From NCBI GenBank assembly GCA_964452045.1, contig CAYVKM010000051.1, positions 1 through 26,002 of the forward strand: a DNA stretch of 26,002 nucleotides, written 5' to 3'. Shown piece after piece: positions 15,767 through 24,181 of the stretch. The notes beneath the pieces are model-generated. The model made no database searches, had not been told where the DNA came from, and saw nothing but the letters and a program-made list of their open reading frames with translations. The DNA is from CAYVKM01 sp964452045 (GTDB lineage: Bacteria; Calditrichota; Calditrichia; RBG-13-44-9). Position numbers and translations under genes: made by a program. Within the stretch, counting starts at the first letter, position 1, and each line of letters begins with the position of its first letter.

Positions 15767-17797
15767 TTACCAGATCTTGGCGCGTTTATCTTCCGGTCGC
15801 CACATTGCATTTCCTTCTTTGACATCGAAGGCAGCATAAAAGGTAGGCAGATCCGATAACGGCCCGATCACCCGGTATTTTCCCGGGGAATGGACATCCG
15901 TTTTCAAACGCAGAAGCAGATTTTCCTTACGGATGTTATTTCTCCATACCTGAGCATAACCCAGGAAGAATCTCTGATCCGGAGTAAATCCGTCGATCTC
16001 TGCTTTGGGGGGATTGTTTGCCATAGCGTGCTGCAGGGCATCATAGGATACGTTTAATCCACCCAGATCGGCAATGTTTTCACCCAGGGTCAGTTTTCCA
16101 TCGATATGAACAGTATCCACTGGGAAATATTGGTCGAACTGATCCACCAGCACCTGTGCCCGTTCATCAAATCTTTTGGTATCTTCCGGCGTCCACCAGT
16201 CATTCAGATTCCCCTCGGCGTCGTATTGACGTCCCTGGTCGTCAAAGCCATGGGTCATTTCATGGCCGATGACCACGCCAATGGCACCGTAATTGACCGG
16301 ATCGTCCGCATTCGGATTAAAGAAAGGCGGCTGGAGTATACCGGCCGGGAATACCACTTCGTTTCGGAAAGGATGATAATAAGCGTTGACGGTCTGCGGC
16401 GTCATTCCCCATTCGCTGGGATCCACCGGTTTACCGATCTTGTTCAAATCCCGCCGGGTTTCAAAGGCATTGGCCCGGATCACATTTAACACATAAGAAT
16501 CTCGTTTGATTTCCAGGCTAGAATAATCGATCCATTTATCCGGATATCCGATCTTCACTCCAAAGGCTTCCAATTTAGCCAGGGCTTTCTCTTTGGTTTC
16601 CTCACTCATCCAGTCCACATTTTTAATCCGCTCGCCCAGGGCGGTCTTAAGGTTCATCACCAGATCAATCATACGTTTTTTCGACTCCGGTGGAAAATAG
16701 CGCTCCACATACAGTTGCCCAACCAGTTCCCCAAGATTGGTGCTGGTGGTATTGAGAACTCGTTTCCAGCGGGGCAGCAGTTCCTGGGTACCGGAGAGAA
16801 ATTTACCGTTAAAATCGAAATCTTCATTCAACAAATCTTTACTTAAATATTGAGCGGTTTCGTCAATGAGATGCCAGCGAAGATAGGTTTTCCAATCATC
16901 AACGCTGATGGTTTTCATCATTTTACTGGTCTCTTTAAAGAAGTCGGGCTGGCCGACATTTATATCGCCCGGGTCTCCCAAACCTACCCGGTCGAAATAA
17001 CTGGCCCAGTCAAAATAAGGGGCGGTATGCTCCAGTTCGGCCAGGGTCATTTTATTGTAATTCAGTTTCGGATTTCGCATCTCCAGCCTGGTCCTGGAAG
17101 CTTTGGCCAATTCGGTTTCCATAGCCATTACAGTCTTCGCATTTTTCTCTGCGTTTTTCTCCGGATCCCCCATCAGTTTAAACATGTTGGTAACGTGTTT
17201 CAGATAGGCTTCGCGTATTTCTTTGGAACGGCTGTCGTCTTTTACATAATAATCCCGGTCGGGTAGTCCTAGTCCGCCTTGATAAAGCCAGGTAATCACC
17301 ATATTTGAATTTTTCTGATCCTGTTCGGAAAACAGAAAGAACGAGGGGGTAATTCCCTGGCTGTGGAAATTGGCAATCACTTCCTGTACATCTGCACTGG
17401 TTTTTATATCATCAATTCTTTTGAATAAATCGGCCAGTGGTTTAGTACCTTCTTCATTAATTTTCGCAGTATCCATGCCGGTAGCATAAAAATCTCCGAT
17501 CTTTTGCCATTTACTGCCTGGTTCAGCGTCCTTCCTGGTGGCTGCCTCACCAAAGATTGTCTCAAGATCTTTCCAGTTCTGTTCCCGTAAAATCTCGAAC
17601 GCACCCCATCGACTGTAATCCGGCGGGATGGGATTGTCCTTGAGCCAGGTGCCATTGGCATACTCATAGAAATTATCCCCGGGTTTTACTGTTAAATCCA
17701 TATTGGCCCGGTCCAGCGGTTTTACTTTCTCGGTGCTTTGGGTTGAGCAACTAAGCATCAAGAAAATAGAGATGAATAATAAATACAATAACCGCAT
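15767..17797 (-). CDS. M13 family zinc metallopeptidase, lipoprotein (PepO/neprilysin-like)
   Basis: 676 aa, normal for the family. A lipoprotein signal (residues 1-16) precedes Cys17 (LMLSC). The catalytic part holds the zinc motif HEMTH (512-516) and ENIAD (573-577, the third zinc ligand), plus NAYYHP (471-476) for substrate backbone binding and FPAGILQPPFF. The N-terminal helical half (GDNFYEYANGTWLKDNPIPP) is typical and limits access to short peptides. It should cleave oligopeptides at the hydrophobic side of residues, on the outer surface or in the periplasm. The C-terminus ends in Trp676 but lacks the Cys of the eukaryotic CxxW end, usual for bacterial members. ATG 17797 has AAAGGAG six bases upstream. 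It is a single-gene unit ended by the hairpin at 15727. Confidence 0.95.
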   Translation of the reverse strand: MRLLYLLFISIFLMLSCSTQSTEKVKPLDRANMDLTVKPGDNFYEYANGTWLKDNPIPPDYSRWGAFEILREQNWKDLETIFGEAATRKDAEPGSKWQKIGDFYATGMDTAKINEEGTKPLADLFKRIDDIKTSADVQEVIANFHSQGITPSFFLFSEQDQKNSNMVITWLYQGGLGLPDRDYYVKDDSRSKEIREAYLKHVTNMFKLMGDPEKNAEKNAKTVMAMETELAKASRTRLEMRNPKLNYNKMTLAELEHTAPYFDWASYFDRVGLGDPGDINVGQPDFFKETSKMMKTISVDDWKTYLRWHLIDETAQYLSKDLLNEDFDFNGKFLSGTQELLPRWKRVLNTTSTNLGELVGQLYVERYFPPESKKRMIDLVMNLKTALGERIKNVDWMSEETKEKALAKLEAFGVKIGYPDKWIDYSSLEIKRDSYVLNVIRANAFETRRDLNKIGKPVDPSEWGMTPQTVNAYYHPFRNEVVFPAGILQPPFFNPNADDPVNYGAIGVVIGHEMTHGFDDQGRQYDAEGNLNDWWTPEDTKRFDERAQVLVDQFDQYFPVDTVHIDGKLTLGENIADLGGLNVSYDALQHAMANNPPKAEIDGFTPDQRFFLGYAQVWRNNIRKENLLLRLKTDVHSPGKYRVIGPLSDLPTFYAAFDVKEGNAMWRPEDKRAKIW

Positions 17798-18062
17798 CAG
17801 GTTCTCCTTTCGATTTTAGTATTAAAAAATTCGGATATAATAAAGAAATATTTAGACCTTTAATCTACCTTAAATTTAAAAAATAACTTTTATATGTACG
17901 CTGGTTGAGAATAAAGTTTCGCTTTCTGCCGACTTTTACCTTAAAAGGCAGGGTTAACAAACATACCCGAAGGATAATTTAAGCGTCCTTGTTGGAGGTC
18001 AACCTGGTTTACTTCCAGCAGTAATTTATTAATTGAAAACTGACTCCTGATCTTTGTGTAAA

Positions 18063-18091
18063 TGAAAATAAGCAGTTAACTATATCCTGCT
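18063..18091 (-). terminator. Possible weak terminator of the rnf operon
   Basis: On the minus strand, AGCAG pairs with CTGCT (plus-strand 18071-18075 and 18087-18091) around an 11-base loop, followed by TATTTTCATTT. It lies just after the epimerase stop at 18094. The stem is only five pairs, so this is tentative. The rest of the 17798-18093 gap shows nothing else I can name. Confidence 0.35.
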
Positions 18092-18093
18092 GT

Positions 18094-19758
18094 TTATTTA
18101 ATTGTGGCTTTTCGGAAATCCTGAATTTCCCGGCTTAATCGGTCTTGCAAAACATCTTGACAAATATCCTCCAGCTGGTGGACAATTCTTTCCAAATCCA
18201 CGCTCTCAGTTGGCAGTGAAATTTTTGAGAATTTTTCCAGCAATTCCGGTGGTTGACTGGCCAGGTGTTCGAATGAGTCTTCAATTTCATCAACCACCAA
18301 CTGGATTGTAAGTATGATGGAATCATAGATGTTCTGTTTAAATTCGTTCATCTCGGGAAGCTTCTGCAAATACTGCCTGATAATTTCGCCAATGGATTGC
18401 ATGGCATCCCGGACTTCATTCAAATCGAAACTCTCGATAAAGCGCCGGTATCCAATAATCTGGGCATAATTACGCATCAGGGTACGGTCGTTTGTTCGGA
18501 CCACCGTGGTGATCAATTGAAAAATGAGTACTATATACCATTTCAGGACATTCTCGCTCATTTTATGGTAATGCCGAAAACGCTCGTTGAATTCCGGTTT
18601 TCTGATATAAGTATAAATTTCATTTATCAGGTTCTCCCGTGCCTCGAACAATGCATTATAAATAGCCATGTTGGGGCGCCGGGCAATCCGCTTTAAGGCC
18701 ACTTCATTCCGGAGGTCCCAGACCGTGGAATGATTCTTCATATTTTCTATAAGGAATAGTAAACGTCTTTTAATGTCATAACGGGGAGTCGGTTTCCAGT
18801 CCAGTTGCTGGTAAGTAGCAGTAGCATCGACGTTTAATTTTTTATCGATATATCGGGCCATCCACAATCTTTCGAAAGGTGGTTTTCCGATTAGTTTACC
18901 AATAAACTGGCGTACAGCCATCCCCTGAAAGGCCACAATCTTGGGCATCTTTATTGGTCTGATCTCCTGTCCGTAGAAGTAGTGGGTAGCGGATTTGTAC
19001 AAATCCATGTGAGTAGTAATGTGGCTGGGACTGGCATTGAGTATACATAACCTCGGTAAATCTTCACTTTTTTGAATCACCCTTAAAAAGAAGCTGATCA
19101 GGTCATTGATGTGAATATAGGTTACCGCCGATTCACCTTTACCCCCCAGAATACGTGAGTTCCATATTTGGGAAAGCCAGGTTTTCAGGAATATATAAAC
19201 CGGTGGGTATTCGCACCAGTCGCTGTATACGGCAGCCAGGCGTATGATCGCGCTGGGAAACCATTCAGCACTTTCGGTAATCATCTTTTCGCCTTCGCGC
19301 TTGCTCCAGGCATAGGGAAAATCGGCATCCGGGGCGCTGTCCTCGGTAATCGCCTGTCCAACCGGTGGAAATTTACAGGCCGCCAGGGAACTGGCAAAAA
19401 TGAAGCGCTTTATCCCCACCAATTTGGCCAGTTTCAGAATATTCCGGGTCCCGTTAACATTGGTGCGTTCGTATTCCGGATTCGGGGTATTACTAAAATC
19501 GTAATAACCTGCCAGATGAATAACATAATCCGCACCGCCATTTTTTTTAATGCAGCTCACCACTTCCCGGAGCGGATCCCATTTAGCAATGTCTACCTGC
19601 GTCCAGCGAATATTTGGATTGACCGGTACGCCAGCCTCTTTTTGCGATCTTCTGGCCAGACAGAAGAGCCGGAAATCTCCCATAACTGCCTCCAAAAAAT
19701 GGCTGCCAATAAAGCCTGAAGCGCCGGTAACAATGATTCCTGGTAAATTTTTATCCAT
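18094..19758 (-). CDS. Extended SDR epimerase/dehydratase with extra C-terminal helical domain
   Basis: 554 aa. Residues 1-335 are an extended short-chain dehydrogenase: NAD(P)-binding TGASGFIG (11-18), Ser123/Ser124, the catalytic YAWSK (149-153), and the closing LDWKPTPRYDIKRRL expected of the family. Members oxidise or epimerise nucleotide-sugars, sterols or isoprenoid-like substrates; the substrate here is unknown. Residues about 350-500 form an all-helical domain whose spacing (a run of helices, then NYAQIIGYRRFIESFDLNEV and an amphipathic helix) resembles the RsbRD N-terminal / globin-like sensor fold; this is a pattern impression only. Residues 500-554 look coiled-coil-like. The start lies two bases after the stop of the small membrane protein gene, so translation is probably coupled and the gene is the last of the rnf operon. 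Confidence 0.85.
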   Translation of the reverse strand: MDKNLPGIIVTGASGFIGSHFLEAVMGDFRLFCLARRSQKEAGVPVNPNIRWTQVDIAKWDPLREVVSCIKKNGGADYVIHLAGYYDFSNTPNPEYERTNVNGTRNILKLAKLVGIKRFIFASSLAACKFPPVGQAITEDSAPDADFPYAWSKREGEKMITESAEWFPSAIIRLAAVYSDWCEYPPVYIFLKTWLSQIWNSRILGGKGESAVTYIHINDLISFFLRVIQKSEDLPRLCILNASPSHITTHMDLYKSATHYFYGQEIRPIKMPKIVAFQGMAVRQFIGKLIGKPPFERLWMARYIDKKLNVDATATYQQLDWKPTPRYDIKRRLLFLIENMKNHSTVWDLRNEVALKRIARRPNMAIYNALFEARENLINEIYTYIRKPEFNERFRHYHKMSENVLKWYIVLIFQLITTVVRTNDRTLMRNYAQIIGYRRFIESFDLNEVRDAMQSIGEIIRQYLQKLPEMNEFKQNIYDSIILTIQLVVDEIEDSFEHLASQPPELLEKFSKISLPTESVDLERIVHQLEDICQDVLQDRLSREIQDFRKATIK

Positions 19759-19760
19759 TT

Positions 19761-20216
19761 TTAACTTTCTAAGGTTATTCTGCGATTGTCCGGGTTGTGC
19801 TTTTGAAGTACACCGATATATTGTTTATAAAAATAGAAAACAGCCAGACACATAATACCGTCTACAATTCCTGAGGCCAGCACCGTCCAGATTTGTTCAA
19901 AAAAGATATAATAGGTTAGCAGAAAAACAGTGGCCAGGGCTTTCACCAAAATTGAGAAAAAGGCCAGGCATTGGTATTTTTCCAGATTTTTAGCCGGTAA
20001 GACATACCCCAGGGCCATTACAATATGAAAAACGCCACCCTGGGCCGGAAAAAACTTTTCCCTGCAAATGCCAAAGCCCATTATTTTCATCACAACGTCG
20101 AATTGCAGGATCAAGCCTATTCCCACAAAAAATGAGTGAATCGCCATTATCCAGAGAATTATTCGCAGATTCCGGTCAGACTTTTGTACCTGGTTATAAA
20201 CTTCAGTTGTGGTCAT
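19761..20216 (-). CDS. Four-helix membrane protein in the rnf operon, unknown function
   Basis: 151 aa from ATG 20216 (a GTG one codon earlier is also possible; GGAAAACAGG precedes both). Four membrane helices are evident, at about 19-38, 58-76, 86-106 and 112-130, with a charged N-terminus and a basic tail. The stretch FFPAQGGVFHIVMALGYVLPA is striking but not a motif I can name. It starts 27 bases after the rnfB-fusion stop and ends two bases before the epimerase gene. It may be an accessory or simply a carried-along membrane protein. Confidence 0.7.
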   Translation of the reverse strand: MTTTEVYNQVQKSDRNLRIILWIMAIHSFFVGIGLILQFDVVMKIMGFGICREKFFPAQGGVFHIVMALGYVLPAKNLEKYQCLAFFSILVKALATVFLLTYYIFFEQIWTVLASGIVDGIMCLAVFYFYKQYIGVLQKHNPDNRRITLES

Positions 20217-20243
20217 CACCTGTTTTCCAGCATTTGTGACTGT

Positions 20244-22331
20244 TTAAACCGCCTTATTTTCTTGTTCACTAATTTTCTCCATCTCCCGATCGTAACAATA
20301 GATGCCACAATTGAGACATCGTGTCGATTCATAGAGGGCATCTTCTTCGTCGATGGTGCCTTCCACTTCTTTGAAAGTACCAATACGGTCTTCCAGGGTC
20401 ACAACTGGTTCGTAGACTCTGGGTTTAGTTTCAACCCCTTTTATGGATTGATGCAGCGATTCCGGGATAAAATCCATTTGCCGGTCTTTGATCGGGGGAA
20501 TTTTACCTTCCATAAGGTAGTAATGAATAGAGCGGGCTGCATAGCGTCCGGCGGCAATTGCTTCCACTGCCAGACCCGGACCGGTAAAACAATCCCCGCC
20601 AGTAAAAATAAAGGGGATATCAGTTTGCAGTGTATCCTCTTCCGCTTCAATCGTATTCCATTTGGTAATGTTCAGACTTATGAGAAACTTATCCTGTTTT
20701 AGGTAATCCAGATCGGGTTTTTGGCCCACTGCCTGAATGATCATATCACAGGGGAGGATATATTCGGATCCTTCCACCGGAATTGGTCTTCTCCGGCCAC
20801 TTGGGTCGGGATCACCCAGGGTCATTTTTATGATTTCCAGACCGGCGACTTTTTTATTTGGCAAGTCTACACGATTTGGAGCGGAAAGGAAATTAAACTG
20901 GACGCCCTCTTCTTCTGCGGCAACAATCTCGACCGGGTTTGCCGGCATTTCATCTCTGGATCGCCGATAGACAATCGTTACCTGGTCTGCGCCCAGCCTC
21001 AAAGCGCTCCGGGCACAATCGATTGCGGTGTTTCCACCTCCGATTACCGCAACGTTTTTACCAATATCAATTTTATCCCCCCGATGGAATTTTTCCAGGA
21101 ATTTAATTCCGCTATAGACACCCTTGGCATTGATCCCTTCGATATCTAATTGGTGTTCTGCCCAGGCACCCAGCCCGATGAAAATTGCCTCGAACTGATT
21201 TTTTTTGAAGTATTCCAGGGTGATATCTTTTCCAAAACAGACATTTGTTTTAGCTTCGATGCCAAGTTCCAGGATCCCTTCAATTTCCCAGTCCAGCACC
21301 TTTTTAGGCAGCCGATATTCCGGAATTCCGTAACGGAGCATTCCGCCCAGTTTGGGCATGCTTTCGTAGATGACCACGGTATGGCCTAATCTCCGAAGGT
21401 AATAAGCCGCAGACAGTCCGGCCGGTCCGCCGCCGATAACAGCCACTTTCTTTTCCGTTGCCGGAGCGATAGGAATTTTTAGCCGGCGCCCGGAGTTCAT
21501 TTCCCAATCCGCCACAAACCGTTTCAGATAATTGATGGCAACCGGCTCATCCTGTATTTGCCTCCGGCAGGCCAGGGCACAGGGTTCCGGACAGACCCGG
21601 CCGCAGACCAGGGGCAGGGGATTATGTTCTTTAATAGTCAGGAGTGCTTCGGCGTATCGCTTTTCTTTTATCAGACGAATATAACGGGGGATATCGATTT
21701 GGGCCGGGCATTTCTGACGACATGGTGCAAGGCACTCGGTAAATTGATTCCAGTGCAGAATTTTACTCTTCTCCGATATCAGGGAGATAATGCCTTTGGG
21801 GCAAGCCCGGGTACATTCTCCGCAACCGACACACCTATTCGGATCGAAATGGGGCAGTTGATCATCGCCCATGGTGATGGCGCCGAATTTACACGCTTTA
21901 ACGCAGGTCCCCAGACCAATACAGCCATGGTCGCAGGCCACCGGACCCCGGAAATAAAGCATCGCTGCCCGGCAGTCGTCGAATCCCATGTAATTGTAAC
22001 GTCTCATGGCCCGCAGCCCACCGGAACAATCGGGTGAGGCAATTTGTGGTTCACTCTCGGTAATGGACATCCCAAGATATTCCGCAATTTGATTGGCGAC
22101 CTCTGTCTGACCGACTACACAAGCATTGGCCTGGGCTTCTCCCTTGACGATAGCCTCGGCGCAAGAACTGCATCCGGCAAAACCGCAGCCGCCACAGTTC
22201 GCTCCGGGGAGGATATTTAAAATATCCTTTAGCCGTGGATCTTCTTCTACATAGAAAATGCGGGCGGCTATCCCCAGCATCAATGCGGCGACAAAACCTA
22301 TTGCGGAAAAGATGATTATTGATGAAAGCAT
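20244..22331 (-). CDS. rnfB: RnfB fused to a GltD/NfnB-type NADPH flavoprotein
   Basis: 695 aa, over twice a normal RnfB. RnfB part: membrane helix (about 4-24), the Fe-S motif Cys46/49/54/71 (ANCGGCGFAGC), then two ferredoxin-type clusters with Cys133/137/143/147 and Cys167/170/173/177. From about 195 it continues as the small-subunit family of glutamate synthase and NfnB: the helical Fe-S domain (Cys200/204/208 and Cys243/247/251/255), the FAD-binding VAVIGGGPAGLSAAYYL (296-312), the dinucleotide site NVAVIGGGNTAIDCA (426-440) with the NADPH-type YRRSRDEMPA (455-464), the second FAD segment TGGDCFTGPG (577-586) and a terminal Cys672/675/679. It should link the Rnf ferredoxin input to a pyridine nucleotide; NADPH is favoured by the two arginines. 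ATG 22331 has CAGGA seven to eight bases upstream. There is no frame break between the halves. Confidence 0.93.
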   Translation of the reverse strand: MLSSIIIFSAIGFVAALMLGIAARIFYVEEDPRLKDILNILPGANCGGCGFAGCSSCAEAIVKGEAQANACVVGQTEVANQIAEYLGMSITESEPQIASPDCSGGLRAMRRYNYMGFDDCRAAMLYFRGPVACDHGCIGLGTCVKACKFGAITMGDDQLPHFDPNRCVGCGECTRACPKGIISLISEKSKILHWNQFTECLAPCRQKCPAQIDIPRYIRLIKEKRYAEALLTIKEHNPLPLVCGRVCPEPCALACRRQIQDEPVAINYLKRFVADWEMNSGRRLKIPIAPATEKKVAVIGGGPAGLSAAYYLRRLGHTVVIYESMPKLGGMLRYGIPEYRLPKKVLDWEIEGILELGIEAKTNVCFGKDITLEYFKKNQFEAIFIGLGAWAEHQLDIEGINAKGVYSGIKFLEKFHRGDKIDIGKNVAVIGGGNTAIDCARSALRLGADQVTIVYRRSRDEMPANPVEIVAAEEEGVQFNFLSAPNRVDLPNKKVAGLEIIKMTLGDPDPSGRRRPIPVEGSEYILPCDMIIQAVGQKPDLDYLKQDKFLISLNITKWNTIEAEEDTLQTDIPFIFTGGDCFTGPGLAVEAIAAGRYAARSIHYYLMEGKIPPIKDRQMDFIPESLHQSIKGVETKPRVYEPVVTLEDRIGTFKEVEGTIDEEDALYESTRCLNCGIYCYDREMEKISEQENKAV

Positions 22332-22362
22332 ATATTAATCCTGACTGATAAATCCCTCAATT

Positions 22363-22938
22363 CTATTTTACCATCCCTGAAAATCCCAGAAAGGCCAGTG
22401 ACATAATGCCGGCAGTCACCAAAGCCACGGCTGTTCCGCGCATGGCTTTGGGTACCGGAGAGATCAACAATCGTTCGCGCAGACCGGCAAACAGGATAAT
22501 TGCCAGGGCAAACCCGGTAGCGCTGGAAAGCGAAAAAATGACCATCTGGATGAAATTAAATTCATGTTTGATATTTAGCAGGGCAATTCCCAGGACCGCG
22601 CAATTCGTGGTAATAAGCGGCAGAAATATTCCCAGGGCGTTATAAATTACCTTTATCTTTTTCTTCAAAAAAATCTCAACAAATTGCACCAGTGCAGCAA
22701 TAACCAGAATAAACGCCAGGGTCTGGATATAAGTAAGGTTATAGGGCACCAGTAAATAATAGTAGATAATCCAGGTAAACACCGAAGCCAGGGTCGCCAC
22801 AAAAATAACTGCTGCGCCCATGCCAATGGCAGTCGAGATCCGTTTGGAAACGCCACAGAATGGACAGTTGCCCAGATACTGGGCCAGCAGAATATTGTTG
22901 ACAAATATGGCACTAATGGCCAATAAAAGCAGATCCAT
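22363..22938 (-). CDS. rnfA: Rnf complex subunit A
   Basis: 191 aa with six membrane helices, the usual length. RnfA and RnfE are homologous, inverted in the membrane, and share an iron-sulfur centre in the bilayer. The expected cysteines are present: Cys25 in NNILLAQYLGNCPFCGVS and Cys113 in LPLITTNCAVLG. The centre carries electrons across the membrane between the soluble subunits and the covalent FMN of RnfG/RnfD. ATG 22938 has AGGGAG close upstream. It lies ten bases after the rnfE stop and 31 bases before rnfB. Confidence 0.95.
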   Translation of the reverse strand: MDLLLLAISAIFVNNILLAQYLGNCPFCGVSKRISTAIGMGAAVIFVATLASVFTWIIYYYLLVPYNLTYIQTLAFILVIAALVQFVEIFLKKKIKVIYNALGIFLPLITTNCAVLGIALLNIKHEFNFIQMVIFSLSSATGFALAIILFAGLRERLLISPVPKAMRGTAVALVTAGIMSLAFLGFSGMVK

Positions 22939-22948
22939 CTGGTGCTCC

Positions 22949-23560
22949 CTATGTTTGAATAAAAATTTCTCCTCTGCGCCGGCTCCAGAAATTCATGATA
23001 CCCAGGATAATGCCAAGGCAGATAAAAGCCCCGGGTGCTTTTACCATAAAGGTGAATGGCTCAAAATTATGTCCCATTATATTTAAACCAAACCAGGAAC
23101 CTGCACCCAAAATTTCCCGGATTGTTCCAACCAATGTCAGGGAGAGGGTATACCCTAACCCGACACTTAACCCATCGGCAAAGGAAAGATAAATCGGATT
23201 ACGGGAAGCGAACGCTTCTGCTCTTCCCAGGATAATGCAATTTACTACGATGAGGGGAATAAAAATTCCCAGCTGCTGAGAGAGTGCGAAAAAGTACGAT
23301 TTCATGATCATCTCAACCAGGACGACCAATGTAGCAATCACCACAATGTAACTGGCAATACGCACCTTATCCGGGATTACTTTACGCAAAGCTGATATTA
23401 ACATGTTGGAAAATACCAGTACAAATGTAGCTGCCAGCCCCATTCCCATTCCATTTTCCGCACTGTTTGTCACTGCTAATGCCGGACATAAACCCAATAC
23501 CAGCCTGAAGGGGGGCAGATCTTTCCAAAAACCATGAATTAAAATTTTTGTAAACTTCAT
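22949..23560 (-). CDS. rnfE: Rnf complex subunit E
   Basis: 203 aa with six membrane helices. It is the partner and distant copy of RnfA. The conserved cysteines are Cys25 (LVLGLCPALAVTNSAENG) and Cys108 (IPLIVVNCIILGRAEAFA). The segment GRAEAFASRNP and the closing basic RRRGEIF match the family. It follows rnfG by 27 bases and precedes rnfA by ten. Confidence 0.95.
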   Translation of the reverse strand: MKFTKILIHGFWKDLPPFRLVLGLCPALAVTNSAENGMGMGLAATFVLVFSNMLISALRKVIPDKVRIASYIVVIATLVVLVEMIMKSYFFALSQQLGIFIPLIVVNCIILGRAEAFASRNPIYLSFADGLSVGLGYTLSLTLVGTIREILGAGSWFGLNIMGHNFEPFTFMVKAPGAFICLGIILGIMNFWSRRRGEIFIQT

Positions 23561-23587
23561 TTATAATATTCCATAAAATCTGGTTAA

Positions 23588-24181
23588 CTATTTTGCTTTT
23601 GCATGTATTTCATTAATGATTTCATCCCGGTGCCGGGTCACTAAATTTAAAATCCTATTTGTGCCGTCAACCACTGCCCTTGAAGAATAAGTAGCACCGG
23701 TAATACCCTGAATTTTTCCATTATCCTGTCTTAGCGCAATATTTTCGTCTAGGGGCAGATTTATCCACTGGCTTCGGAAATTTTCTTTTTCAACCTGTGC
23801 GCCCACTCCAGGCGTTTCGCTATGCTGAATTATTTCCATACCTTTGAGTTTACCGGTCAGAAGATCAATGCCTATCATAATTTGAATGTCGCCCCCGTAA
23901 CCTCCCTTACCTGTGGCTTCTACGGCCAGGCCGGTGATATGCCCGTTCTCTCGCATGAAAAAAACCGGGTAATTTTGACCTTCCAGATTCAGGTTGATTT
24001 TATTCTCCAGAAGTTCATCGGCCGGTTTGGCAAACAAACGTGATAATGCCGGTCCCCGAATATACCTGTCATTCTGCTTTTCTATGCGTGCGGCCAGGTT
24101 AGCCCGGGCAATTTCCAGGGTGCCAACCGAAATACCACAAATCAGGGTCAGTACTACCACCAACTTTATGATCTCACGCAT
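23588..24181 (-). CDS. rnfG: Rnf complex subunit G (covalent FMN carrier)
   Basis: 197 aa. One N-terminal membrane helix (about 7-27) holds a periplasmic FMN-binding domain. The flavin-attachment motif TGATYSS is visible; by analogy FMN is esterified to its second Thr (about residue 164). Other family marks are HSETPGVGAQVE and FRSQW. ATG 24181 is preferred because GGAGGAG stands seven bases before it; a GTG two codons upstream leaves no room for a ribosome site. The start overlaps the rnfD stop by eight bases, so the two are translationally coupled. Confidence 0.95.
   Translation of the reverse strand: MREIIKLVVVLTLICGISVGTLEIARANLAARIEKQNDRYIRGPALSRLFAKPADELLENKINLNLEGQNYPVFFMRENGHITGLAVEATGKGGYGGDIQIMIGIDLLTGKLKGMEIIQHSETPGVGAQVEKENFRSQWINLPLDENIALRQDNGKIQGITGATYSSRAVVDGTNRILNLVTRHRDEIINEIHAKAK

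Noticed and set aside
17798..18093. Possible small RNA or gene in the gap before the M13 protease
   Set aside because: Only weak inverted repeats and A/T-rich sequence are visible; there is no promoter-terminator pair or open frame to support it.
21150..22037. Plus-strand open frames inside the rnfB fusion gene
   Set aside because: They are shadows of a strongly conserved minus-strand gene; the translations show no motifs and lack ribosome sites.
22320..22400. Possibility that rnfB and the GltD-like part are two genes
   Set aside because: The frame is continuous over 695 codons, with no internal start or ribosome site at the junction near residue 190.
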